Source of the DNA: Casuarina equisetifolia
Taxonomy: Eukaryota > Streptophyta > Magnoliopsida > Fagales > Casuarinaceae
Direction: 5' to 3'
Assembly (NCBI GenBank): GCA_028551475.1
Contig: CM052358.1
Coordinates: 24,826,853-24,890,852 of the forward strand
Length of the DNA stretch: 64,000 bases
Shown in pieces: positions 23,816 through 35,227 of the stretch; position 1 is the first letter of the stretch; the number at the start of each line of letters is the position of its first letter. A model generated the notes under the pieces. The model had not been told where the DNA came from. It was given only the letters and a program-made list of their open reading frames with translations, and did no database searches. The position numbers and the translations under genes were made by a program.

Positions 23816-26800
23816 ATCCCACTGACTCCCGCGCCCGGCCCAAAGGCAGCACCCGCAGACGGCCCACTGGTCGTGGCCCTTTAGCCCACAACGCTGCTGC
23901 TGATGGTGGGCCCCCTCTGTCCCACTTTGGGCCCCCATCCCCCCCCCCACTTTTGGGCCTCCTCAATCGTCACCATTACCTTTTTATGGCACCTCTTACC
24001 AGACCCCCAGCATCATGGGCCCTATCCCTGGTAGTGTCTATGGAGGCTCCTCTAGCCTCAATCTTTCCAGTGACCAACAACAGCGGCTCCTCACTCTTCT
24101 CAATCAAATGGGTCCTTCCGACTCATTCTCCGGTACTAATTCTTCCTTTGGTCACCCTTTTTCATCTTTATGGATTATTGACTCCGGGGCAAGTGACCAC
24201 ATTACATGCAATTTAAAATTTTTAAGTTCATATCATCCATGTGTTGCTCTCATTCACATAACTTTACCTGACCGATCCACTCGACCTGTCACCCATATTG
24301 GCCATTGTCAGCCTTCCCCCAACCTCCATTTACATAATGTTTTATTTACCCCTCAATTTAAACATAATTTATTGTCTATCCAAAAACTCACCTGTGACAA
24401 TAATTGTGTGGCTATGTTTTTTGATGCTTTTTGTATTTTTCAGGATCGTACGACTGGGGATCTGACCGGGCTCGGCAAGGCTGATCATGGGCTTTATTTT
24501 TTATGTTCCGATTTCCCTGTAAATTTTCGTTCTGTTTTTTCTGATTATTTAAATTCCCTCAAACGTACTCTTTGTACTCCCAAACAATCTCCAGATTGTA
24601 ATTCCGTTTCCATCAATAATAGCATTTCTTATGCACTTTTACATCAACGTCTCGGTCATTCTTCTTTACGCACTTTCTCCTCTCACGGACAGTCCCTTAC
24701 TTGTCCCTCTTCTTTTTCTTGTCCTATATGCCCTTTGGCTAAACAAACACACCAACCTTTCCCCACTCGTCACACTACTACCCGCAATCTTTTTGAACTT
24801 GTCCACATGGATGTTTGGGGTCCCCATCGGACCCCCACCCATGATGGTGCTCGTTATTTTCTCACCATCGTTGATGATTTTTCTCGCGCCACTTGGACTT
24901 TTCTCTTCAAATTTAAAAGTCAAGTTTTTTCCAAAATTCAATTTTTTGTCTCTATGGCTCCCACTCAATTTGGACTTCCCGTTCGACGCATTCGCTCTAA
25001 CAACGGTACTGAATTTTTTTCCTTTGAATGTCGTGCCTTTCTCTCCCAGCGCAGCATCCTTCATGAATCATCTTGCTCTTACACCCCCCAACAAAATGGT
25101 GTTGTCGAACGCAAACATCGTCATCTCCTTGATGTGGCTCGCGCCTTAATGTTTCAAGCACACATCCTTTCTTCCTTTTAGGGGGAATGTCTGCTTACTG
25201 CTACTTATCTCATTAATCGTATTCCTTCTTCATCCCTCCACGAGCTTAGTCCTTTTCAAAAACTCTTTGGCAAACCTCCCGTCTTAGATCATCTTCATGT
25301 CTTTGGCTGTCGGTGCTACGCCGCCACTGTTGGTCCTCACGATAAATTCAACCCCCGAGCTCTTCCTTGCATCTTTATGGGCTATCCTTCCTCTCATAAA
25401 GGATACCGTCTTTATGACCCTCACTCTCGTCGTTTTTTTATTAGTCGTGATGTTGTTTTTCAAGAAACCCTGTTCCCTTTTTCTTCGCCCCATGACAGCC
25501 CGCCGGCCCCGTTAACTCCAGCCATTCTGGATCCTAATCTCTACACTTCGCCCTTCTTACCAGTGGACCTCCCTGACCTTCCTCCACCTCCCACCCCTAC
25601 ACCCTCCATCACTCCACCCGATACTTTACCATCCTCTACTTTCGACCCCCCTTCCCTTAACCCCGATGATCCTCCCTTTCGCCGTTCTAGTCGACCTACT
25701 CGCCCTCCGATTTGGACTACCGACTATTTATGTCCCACTCTAGCCCAGGCCTCTTGCACCTCCCTTTATCCCATTTCTAACTATGTGTCTCTACATCAGT
25801 GCCATCCCCCTTATCAGCACTTCCTTGCTTCTATTTCCACCATCGCTGAACCCACCTCCTACCATGAGGCCATCACCAACCCCAATTGGGTTGCTGCCAT
25901 GAATGCTGAACTTTCCGCCCTTGAGGCGAACCACACTTGGGATGTTGTTCCCTTGCCCCTAGTCGTCGTCCTATCGGATGCAAATGGGTTTACAAAGTGA
26001 AGTACCATGCTGATGGTTCTATTGAACGCTACAAAGCCCATTTGGTTGCTAAGGACTTTAATCAACGGGAAGGCATTGATTATCAAGACACTTTTTCCCC
26101 CACTGCCAAGCACGTGACTGTTCGCCTCATCATCACCATTGCTGCTGTTCACCATTGGCCCCTATACCAGATGGATGTACAGAATGCCTTTCTTCATGGT
26201 GACCTCTCCGAAGAGGTGTATATGGAGCTTCCCCCCAGATTTCGTAATCAGAGGGAGTCTCGGGTCTACCGATTGTGCAAATCCCTCTATGGGTTGAAGC
26301 AAGCTTCTCGCCAATGGAATGAAAAGTTTACCGGCGCATTGATTTCTCATGGCTTCACTCAGTCTTATCATGACTACTCTCTTTTCACCAAGAGACACGG
26401 TACTGCATTTGTAGCTTTACTTATTTATGTTGATGACATTTTGATCACAGGAAACAACCAGGATGCTATTAACAATCTCAAGAAATATTTGCACGCTACT
26501 TTCTTCATGAAGGATCTTGGTCTTTCAAAATTTTTCTTGGGTTTTGAAATAGCTCGCTCTTCAGAAGGCATTTCCTTGAGTCAACGCAAGTACACATTAG
26601 AGTTGATCTCAAAAGCTGGTTTAGCTGGTTTAGTTGGTTCCAAACCATCACTCATTCCAATGGAACAGAACAAGAAATTCACAAGCATTGAATTTGATGA
26701 AAGCTCAAATGAAAAGCTAGATGATCCACCTCTTGCAGATCCTTCAGTTTACAAACGATTGGTGGGACGACTGATCTATTTGACTCTTACTAGGCCTGAT

Positions 26801-27424
26801 ATCACCTTCTCTGTACAGCTCCTCAGTCAGTTCATGCACAGCCCCAAACAATCTCACATGGAGGCAGCTCTTAAAGTGATCAGATATCTTAAAAGTTGTC
26901 TAGGACTTGGCCTCATGTTCCCTGCTTCCTCATGCTTTGAGTTGCGAGCATACTGTGACTCAGACTATAGCACGTGCCCCATGACGAGAAGATCTACCAC
27001 CGGATTTTGCATTCTGCTAGGCAATTCATTGATCTCGTGGCGATCAAAGAAGCAACCCACCGTGTCACTCTCATCCGCTAAAGCAGAATATCAAGCTATG
27101 CAGGTCACTACTTGTGAGATCGTTTGGATCATTGGCCTACTCAACGATTTTGGTTTCTATATGCGAAGTCCAGCAATACTCCATTGTGACAATGAAGCAG
27201 CAGAAAAGATTGCAGCTAATCCAATCTTCCATGAGCGTACAAAGCACATTGAGGTTGAATGTCACTATGTAAGGGAAAAAATTCAACAAGGCATCATTAC
27301 CACGCAACACACCTCCACCAAAGAACAACCAGCAGACTTGCTAACCAAAGCACTTTGTAGTAAACAACATTGGCATCTTCTTTCCAAGCTTGGAGTATTT
27401 GACTTATACAAATCTCTGGCTTGA
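23816..27424 (+). pseudogene. pol: Copia Pol region: protease, integrase, RT, RNase H
   Basis: A second frame change lies in the C-tract near 23940. Protease has the DSGASDH motif near 24178. Integrase has HMDVWGP near 24805; at the second catalytic position it reads RSNNGTEF, with AAC (Asn) at 24999-25001 where this family has Asp; QQNGVVERKH supplies the Glu. A TAG at 25179-25181 replaces the expected Trp codon before GECLLTA. A 1-bp loss near 25958 separates the integrase C-terminus from reverse transcriptase, which is otherwise open to 27424. RT has QMDVQNAFLHGDL and YVDD at 26426-26437. RNase H has STTGFCILLG and SSAKAEYQAM, and the frame ends shortly before the polypurine tract. Confidence 0.93.
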
Positions 27425-27431
27425 GGGGGAG

Positions 27432-27647
27432 TGTTGATACATGAAGATCCTACCTACTATACTTCCATATCAAGCCCTAGAATCATGCTTGATATAATGT
27501 AATTATTATGTAAATATTGTTTCCTTCTATTAGCTAGGTTTGCACCCTATAAATGTAATAATTGTAATTGTACAAAGGTAGAGTGAAATATATAGATTCA
27601 CGTTGCTCCACTCTGGCCAAATCTCCCAATTTCCTCTTTTTTTTACA
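27432..27647 (+). repeat. Complete 3' LTR of the copia element, with polypurine tract
   Basis: The LTR is 216 bp, starts TGTTGATAC and ends TTTACA, the TG...CA ends of the family. The polypurine tract 'ttgagggggag' lies at 27421-27431 just before it. A TATA-like 'tataaatgt' is near 27549. To its right, gene sequence of the TNL-A C-JID exon resumes at about 27648-27665. Confidence 0.92.
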
Positions 27648-30600
27648 ACTATCCTTGTGTAGAAGACGCGCCCCACTCCTTCAACTTTACATTCTCACTA
27701 CTTGCTGTGACTGAAATCAAGTAGCTTAGTTTCTCCAACTCCGGTCGTTTGAACTCCCAAAAATTTGTGAACACCCAAAGTCCATGTGACCCAACGCAAG
27801 CCACTTCAGGTACACGGATGGTGAAAGTCACTTGTGAACTCACTTCCTCGCATTGTAATCGACAAACAAACTCTGGAAAAATACAGTTATTGCCCTCACA
27901 AACACTAATATCTGACTTCTCAGGCTCATCGAACTTTCGTTTTCTACTTCTGCTTTTGTCATTCCCATATACTTCATAAATAATCAACAAAGCACATCCA
28001 TTCAGAATATAATACGCATCTGGAAAATCACTTGCCGTCTCTAGACTATCATACGCTTCAGGACTATAACCTGGACTATCACTCGCGGCATCTGGAATAT
28101 AGCTTGCCGCACCTGGACTATCATTGGCCGAATTCCAATCCATATGAATTTGAATTGTTTTATTGGAACTAGTGCTTGTGTAGATGAACCACTCAGCGAT
28201 TCTTGGTTTTAGCATGGGGCCACATACTACCCTAGGTTTAATATAGCGAAACTGTAGACAAAAAAAAAAAAGAAATACACAAAGAAGGAAAAACAGTAAT
28301 TATATATCTTTGAGTCAATAACTTTGTTTATTCTCAAAGCTAGATATATATTTAAAAAGAAAAAAAAAAGAGAGAGAAAGAAACTCACTCTTTCATCATC
28401 CATTGGCATCACGTACGTAGGATCTTGTGCGTGCAAATTCAGAATCTTGTAAGGTTTGCAATCAAAACCAATACGTGACTATAGGAGAAAAATTGTGGGT
28501 CCGTAACAATGGACAGTTTTCGAACTCCAAGCGCCTTAACCTCAATGGCAGTATTGGCAAGGTTTGAAGAAAGGTATAGTCATTCAAACCAAGCCATTTA
28601 AAATTTGAAAGTTCACACAAGTCATTTGGTAATTTTTTAACTTTGTTCTTACTAAGATCTAAATATTCAATTGAAGAGCAACAACCAATAGAGTTAGGAA
28701 TCAATCCATGCATTAGGCTCTCAAAATTCAAAGATGGACAATTTTGTAACTTCACGGAATACCAATTCAAAGGTAGTTTTGGCAAGGCTTCAAGAGAGGT
28801 ACAACCATTCAAAGTAAGTCTTCCAAGGTTAGAAAGTCTGCACATGCTATTTGGCAAGGCTTTAAGAGAGGTACAATCATTCAAATGAAGTTCTCTAAGA
28901 TTAGAAAGTTTGCACATGCTATTTGGCAATTCTGTAATTTTATTCTTACTAAGACCTAACCTTGAAATAGACCAATAACCAATAGATTTAGGAATTGCTT
29001 CTAGATTGCAATTAATCAATCTCACCTCCGAAAAAGATTTTAAGCTTGAGAATAAAGCCTTTAACAATTCTTTGTGTCCATCATGGCTACACTTAAATAA
29101 GCCACTATGACCACTAGATTCTACTTCATCCAATAGAATGACATCACACAAAATTTGGCATTTTAATGATATTAAATGTGAAGGAGGGAGTCCTAAACTA
29201 GTATTTGAGTCATAAAATGCAATGGTTAAACCTCTTTCTTTCTTGGAGAAAACAATGTCAATTGGGAGTCCTCCTTTAAAAATGGCAATCTCTTAAATGA
29301 GAATGGAAACTCTTTTATAACATCCTCACTAATATCAATGAATTGCAAAGATGGTATTTTACTAAGAATTGTTGGAAGAGTTTTAAGCTTTGGACAAGAA
29401 GAAAGATTAAGATGTTTAAGGGATTTTGATTGAATCTCATTTGGAAGACCTTTGAGTTCTAAACATTACTAAAGATTGAGAACTTCAAGAGAGGTTGAGA
29501 TAATTATATTAGGAAGTTGCTCAAGACTCGAGCAGTTGCTTAAATTCGATTCTTTAAGGTGTTTGAGGAGTCCAATGGATGTGTGGATCAAAGATAAATT
29601 GGTACAATATGAAAGGTCAAGTGTCTCAAGGTTTGGGACCGAATTGAAATTTGGTGTCTCCTTCAACACACTTGAAGAACTCAAGTCAACATCCTTTAAC
29701 TTTGAAAAACATTGTTACAATGTAGACAAATAATTAAAAGATAATAGAAAAAAAAAGAATAAAAAGGAAAAGTAAACTTGTATTATCCAAATATTACCTC
29801 ATTTCCATTCCACAGTTGCTTGATAGAGGAATTCATTAAGTTGAGTGCAATAAGATGGGTTGGAATGAATCCAACTATCAAGGACTCAAAAGGATAGCTA
29901 AACCAAGACAAATAATGCAACTCATTGTTTAGCTTAAGTTTAGAAAGTTCTCCACACCATACTATTGTTTTCGTGAAGTCAAAAATATAAACTACTCTTA
30001 AGTTTTTCATCTTTGAGAAAGCTCCAAGACTAGCTGTGATGGGTTTGTCCTCAATGATAGAAAAGGGCTTTAGCCACAAGACTTAAGTTTATCAACATTC
30101 TAGAAATCAAGAAAAGTAAAATTAACATCACAAAAATAAGAGATAAATATTGAGAAACTAGTTTAATACATTCCATACATCACACAATACTTACAATGTT
30201 TTCAGATTTTCTTGTAATTCAAAAGCAATGTCTTGAACACGCCACAATCTCTCTTTGTCCACAATTTCCTCACCCATTTGTACTAGTAAATCATGTATAA
30301 ATAATAAACCTTCCACAAACATCATTTCATTCTTTACAAACTTTAAAAGAGATTTATTTTCAAGATCTATAAGAATGTTTGAAGAGTGACCAAATCATAC
30401 TAATATTTTTTTAAGATGGTCTCTTTCCAAGCGATCCCATCTCCTAATGAAAAAACATAATATCAAGAAATGCATCTCGAAATTGAGGTTTAAGTCTATC
30501 AAATGTGAGTTGAAGACGACCCTTAACATCTTCGTCAACATTTTTTTTTTAATCATCTTGGCAACCTTCCCAGTAACATTTTCCTTCTCCTTTTACGTGA

Positions 30601-31928
30601 GAACCATAAACTTCAAATGCTAGTGGAAGGCCTTTCGCAAGATTCACGAGTTTCTCAACCAACTCCCAAAACTCTTCTCCAGAATCGCCTTTGGGGAAGG
30701 CTTTTGAGCAAAACAATTCTAAGGCAGCACAACCAGCCAACGTCTTCACATCATAAATACTGTCTTTATCCAAGCAAGGCCATTTTCGATCTCTGCTGGT
30801 TATCATTTTTCTGCTACCATCCCCAAACCACTCGGCCTTTGCTAATGCTTTTAACTTTTTCCCTTCATGCAAGTCATCCAGTACAATTAAAACTTTTCCA
30901 TTTTTTAGCCCGCTTTCTAACAACCTCATTACCGAATCCTCAGTTTTCAATGACTCAGCAAATTGTGGCGAAATAAGCTCACTAACAAGTTGTTTTCCTA
31001 ACTCTAAAATGTCGCCTTTCCAACATCAATAAAGCAAGAAGCATGAAATTTACATGACACTTTAGCTTTAACAACTCTCACCAAGGTTGATTTTCCAATT
31101 CCCCCAATTCTGCAGATCCCAATAAAGCGGACGCCACCTGACTCCGAACTAAGCATATTGAATATAGTCTCGACTTGGGTTTTTCTTCTAAAGAAAGAAT
31201 CAGAAATGTCTTTTGGTTTAGCTCTCAATCCATCAAGTATCTCAGACTGATTTCTTTAACAATTCGTGCTTTATCACTGTAAAAAAAGATAACCAAGGTT
31301 CAAAAAAAAATCAAAAATTGTTTTCACTCTATTCAAATTACCAACCAAATCAAAAATTGTTCTAGTTCGGTTTGACTAAAAAATTAAATACAAAGTTAAA
31401 TACAAAGTTAAATTACCTGTTTTGCACAGGCCATCCTTTGATTTTGCCCACTTCCTCCAAAGCAGCTGTCCGCCTATCCCAATTCGCTGTGTCAACCGTG
31501 GAGCCCTTTTCATTTCGAAATCGTGTGAAGTATGTTCCAAACATGCCCGTCTGGTGTCGCACGTCGGAAGGCTCCAACATGGTAGAAGACAGGGTAAACT
31601 ATAATGTATCCTCTCGCTTGCGTTCCATGATCTCACTTAGCTCAATTAAGCACGATTTAGAATCAGCAAACCTCTCTGAAATTATAACGACCGCATACTG
31701 CGATTTTTCTATTGCCGCCTTGAGATATGGATGAATATCAAATCCTTTCTCCAATTTCTCCTCGTCTCTAAAGACGTCAATGAACTTACCTCTCAAAGCC
31801 TCGTATAGATGACTTGTAAAATCACGGCGGGTGTCCCGGCCACGGAAACTGAGAAAAACCTCGCACGTCAAGTTTTGAGTTGAAGTCCCCGAAGTTGAAA
31901 GCGTTCCCGAAGTGCTAGTGGACGCCAT
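27648..31928 (-). pseudogene. TNL-A: TNL pseudogene cut at its 3' end by the copia element
   Basis: Exons read leftward: TIR (31928-31417, CEVFLSFRGRDTRRDF), NB-ARC (31276-30195, P-loop RIGGIGKSTL, VLIVLDDL, GLPLA), linker (30081-29798), LRR (29699-28389) and C-JID (28251 to 27648). Lesions shared with TNL-B and TNL-C: TAG at 31599-31601 with a 1-bp loss, a compensating 1-bp gain near 31575, 1-bp losses near 31243 and 31016, and TGA at 30395-30397. Private to TNL-A: TAA in the A-tract near 30551, a 28-bp deletion near 29235-29260 and a 2-bp loss near 28478. It shares a 2-bp loss near 30457 with TNL-B and TAG at 29469-29471 with TNL-C. Its LRR exon has only a few of the 24-residue repeats. The copia insertion removed the last codons of C-JID (about 190 bp relative to TNL-B). 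Confidence 0.92.
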
Positions 31929-32928
31929 TGGAGAGTCGCAGGTTTGTTCAATCCAATGCTTGTTTGCAGAAAACGAGATTCGAAAGCATCTAATCATAAA
32001 TTGGCACAATAAGTTGAAGTAGTGCCCCCAGGTGCGGCGAAAGATGAGAAGAAGATCTTCCATCCTGCGCAGAATGCAGAGAGTGGTATTGGAAATTTCC
32101 CAGTTGAATTATAAGCATTCAAACATAAAGTTCCATAAGGAAAGCTGCACCCAAGAAACTATTCGATGGAAATTAACCAAAAAAACAACAATATCACCCA
32201 GAAAATTTACTCATCAGACCAAAAAAATTACAAATGTCTGTACGAGTAGGGTGAAAATCATAGTCAAGCAATCTTTGTTGGTTGATTTGGCTATAATCAA
32301 AGTTCCCAGCGACGCAAATTTTCGAAAGCAACAACCATGAAGAAAAGTTCGTTGTAATGATTCGAAAATAGATCATGTCATTCTGTCTTCGAGGAGTTAT
32401 AACAATCATTTAGAAGAGTTATAAGATTTATTGGGAAACAATTTCGAATACGAGAAAGAGTAGCCATGCGAAAGGAGCAAGTGCTTTGTGGTCTACTTTT
32501 CTAATCTACAACTCTTTTTTCTTTTTCCTTTAACTAAATCATTGCACACCAAATCAATGATTCATATGTAAATAGGTTTAAACTAAGAAAAACCACTTAT
32601 TTCCGTGGATGAATCGAAGAAGAAGTTGGACGGGCTGTCGGAGTGCTCGTGGATGCCAGAGACTCAACAGGCTTGTTCAGTCCGACGCTAGTTTGCAGAC
32701 GTCGAAACTTGCAAGCATCTGTTCAGCAAATGGGGATGGTAAGTTAGAATTATTACTCCAAAAGGAAATAAACTCCCATCACGCGTGAAAGGCAGACACG
32801 ACGAGCCTGTCTGATTAGAATCCTTACAAAAGGGATAAGCTTTTACAGAAATTGATCATGTATTTCAGAAACATCAAAATTCGAAACGAGAAAAAACTTA
32901 TCAGAAGCTTGATGATGATGATCCGAAG

Positions 32929-32959
<31 letters not shown>

Positions 32960-33990
32960 CTGATTGTTCGGCTGAGAGGACTTCACAGCAGCTACTTGAG
33001 TAGCTGTTGTGCTGCTGCTTAGCTACTGAGTTACTACGGCTGCAGGCGGAGCAAGAGGGGTGGCCTATGTGACAGCCACGTCACAACTCATATCCGAACA
33101 AATATATATCATAGTTGAAAGAACCTGCAATTGCATGCGGGAACAAGCTGTCGCTGAGGTGGTGATAACTGCATCCAGTTCAAACAACTGGAAGCGAGTA
33201 GAATTAAGAAATAGAATCAGGGCAGCATCAATATGCATGCCAAACTTCCGGCTGGGTTAAATCCCATCAGCCCTGTTTATTCAATCCCCACTGCTTGCGC
33301 GGCCCTTATTTGGATCGTCCGCTTCCTGATAAAGAAACTACAAGTGGCCGGCAAAGATGCTGAGGGTGTTCTCCTTCTTGTTTACTCAATGAAACGACTG
33401 CCTTAGTCGCCAAAGCGTAAGGGAAGTAACCCCATCGTCGCATGAAAAGCAAAGACTTGCTTGTTGCGACCCTACATCGGCTTCACGGTTTTATTGGTTC
33501 TTTCCTCTGAAAATTCTTTGTAACTAGCGGGTAAAGAGATATGTATGCTATTCTTTTGAGAAAATGTCTGAATAGTTTTACTAAAGAAACGGATTTTAAA
33601 AAGATACCAAGATTTTTCATGGGCAAGGACAATGGTAGTTGAGTTGTTATCTTGCATGAAAACTCTTTTTAGCGTGAATTTTGAAATATTTGTCACAAAA
33701 AAATCAACTTCACGAAGGAATGACCACAGTTTGGAAATTGAATTTGTTGGAACTTGGTCTTTTGCTATACTAATGTTATCTAATCAAGTAGACTCAAAAG
33801 CTGTTCAACCTGGATCTTGACCCGGTTTTGGACCTGGAATGTTCTTCCATCAAGTTCGTCTGTTTCAAGCATCGATTGAAGGTTATTTATCACCCCCAAT
33901 AAATTATGGGTGTGAAAAAAGAAATGACATCTTCCCTAATCGTGGGCTCTTTTCTCCACTTACGTCTTATTTTTGTTACGTATTTGATTA
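31929..33990. other. TNL-A upstream flank with a duplicated TIR-leader remnant
   Basis: The first 100 bases upstream of the TIR start hold the 5' leader. A diverged second copy of that leader region lies at about 32600-32740: 'gtgctcgtggatgcc', 'caggcttgttcagtccgacgct', 'gtttgcagac' and 'gcaagcatct' match 31905-31995, but the start codon is lost. This second copy continues to about 32880 and is what the window start (1-560) resembles. From 33000 to 33990 I see no supported gene; short frames at 33060-33260 and 33632-33820 have no recognisable domain. Units 2 and 3 have the same content at 43915-45978 and 55904-57965. Confidence 0.7.
32932..32959. repeat. (AT)n microsatellite, unit 1
   Basis: An uninterrupted AT run of 28 bp, followed 26 bp later by an imperfect hairpin (32986-33010, arms 'cagcagctact' and 'agtagctgttg'). 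The run is 30 bp in unit 2 and 28 bp in unit 3, one of the few differences between units here. Confidence 0.95.
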
Positions 33991-34700
33991 TTAGAACACG
34001 ATAATGGAAAGGAGGAGAGGAGGAACAGCCATCGCTGAAGGATACAGGTTGGTTGAGTGTAAGGCTAATCTGCAGTTTTCAAAGCTCACAAGCTTGTTTG
34101 ATAATGAGGTTCGCCAGATTGGGTTTTGCGATGTGGAATTGACTTCCCTCCCTGGCTTTCCCCGTTCTGAAATTTCCTCGAGAGTCCCAGATTCCTTTCT
34201 GCTGTTTCGGGACGATTGCATCCCACATTTGTCTAATGCAGCAGAACAAATCAAACAATATCCTACTTAGCGCGTTGGCTCCAACAGCCGTCTCTTTTGA
34301 ATGATTTCTCCGTCAATAATCGGGTTCTTAGTTTCCTTCTAATGGCTATTTCGGACTGGTTGTGACATTATTTCAAAATCCCGTTATACAGATCCCTTGT
34401 TCGACCATTATGAAAAAACTCCGACTGAGGGATGAAAGACGGATCAGTAATGGACAATCTTCTGGCCCTTCTATTTAAGATATCTTTAATAACAGCCACT
34501 ACACTCTGTTTGTCATCATCTTCAAGGTATGGTTAAATCTTTCAAAATAACTTTTTTTTCCTACTTCTGTTCTTCCTTGAACTACTAAGCAATACGTTAT
34601 TTTCAACTCTTGTTTTTGGTTTGCTATGGTTCTCATGCGCTTATGAGCTTATCAGCCCTATCAAGTTGACGAAAATCAAGGAGAAGAGGCTAGAGGGAAA
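33991..34700. repeat. Orphaned TNL-2-type 5' flank, unit 1
   Basis: Aligns with 17222-17900, the sequence around and upstream of the TNL-2 start codon. The minus-strand start-codon context (reverse complement of 'gccatcgctgaagg') is kept near 34029. The TIR body is absent: beyond about 34010 the sequence changes to unrelated DNA with stops. It is therefore a leader and probable promoter without its gene. Frames on both strands here (33991-34270) are not convincing proteins. Confidence 0.75.
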
Positions 34701-35227
34701 GAGTATTGCGAGATTGTTGATTTGTAGCCAACTGGGTGTCTGGTCTAGTTGTGCGTACTGGATAACTTGGTTGTGAGTTGCATAATATTCTCCTGCGTGG
34801 GAACATTAACAATGTTGCATATGAATTCAGATTAATAAGAAGTTAAATTCCTATAGTCGGTAGACATTCTCTAGAGCAATTGACTATGTTGTAAAGAACA
34901 TACACGAGGCACTTGCACCATCGTCTTAAAGATCACATATACACCCACAGTGCTCCAATAAACACTATAGTCTTAACTTCCTTCTAGTTCTCTTCAGTGT
35001 TTTATCAATATTAAACCAAATCATTTTCAATTCACAGCACCACCACACAAAAACACAAACTTAAGCAGTAAATATGAACTTTCGAAAAGGCATAACTTAA
35101 TGTCCTTTGGGATACTCGTGGGCTCTGAAGAACAAACAAGGCCACATGCATCAAAGAGATTTCAAATTAGACAAAAGAGTCACAATTTTCTGAAAACAAT
35201 CTTTGTGCATAAAAAACCAGCTATAAC

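Larger units (their letters stand above)
22520..27647 (+). mobile_element. Decayed Ty1/copia LTR retrotransposon
   Basis: Order: 5' LTR remnant, primer-binding site, Gag, protease, integrase, reverse transcriptase, RNase H, polypurine tract, 3' LTR. Integrase lying before reverse transcriptase defines Ty1/copia. The element is inserted in the 3' end of TNL-A, in the opposite orientation. Frames are broken by at least three frameshifts (near 23783, in the C-tract near 23940, and near 25958) and a TAG at 25179-25181. Only 68 bp of the 5' LTR remain and flanking gene sequence is missing at that side, so a deletion removed the 5' end; no target-site duplication can be recognised. It cannot move by itself. 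Codon use is markedly C-rich compared with the host DNA. Confidence 0.95.

Noticed and set aside
23187-23950. Long overlapping frames on both strands inside Gag
   Set aside because: They are shadows caused by the high G+C of the copia element; the Gag frame has clear family motifs and these do not.
33060-33260. Frames at 33060-33260, 33632-33820 and 34004-34270 as genes
   Set aside because: Conservation among units only reflects near-identical DNA. They have no domain, no splice support and, for the last, lie in a TNL leader.
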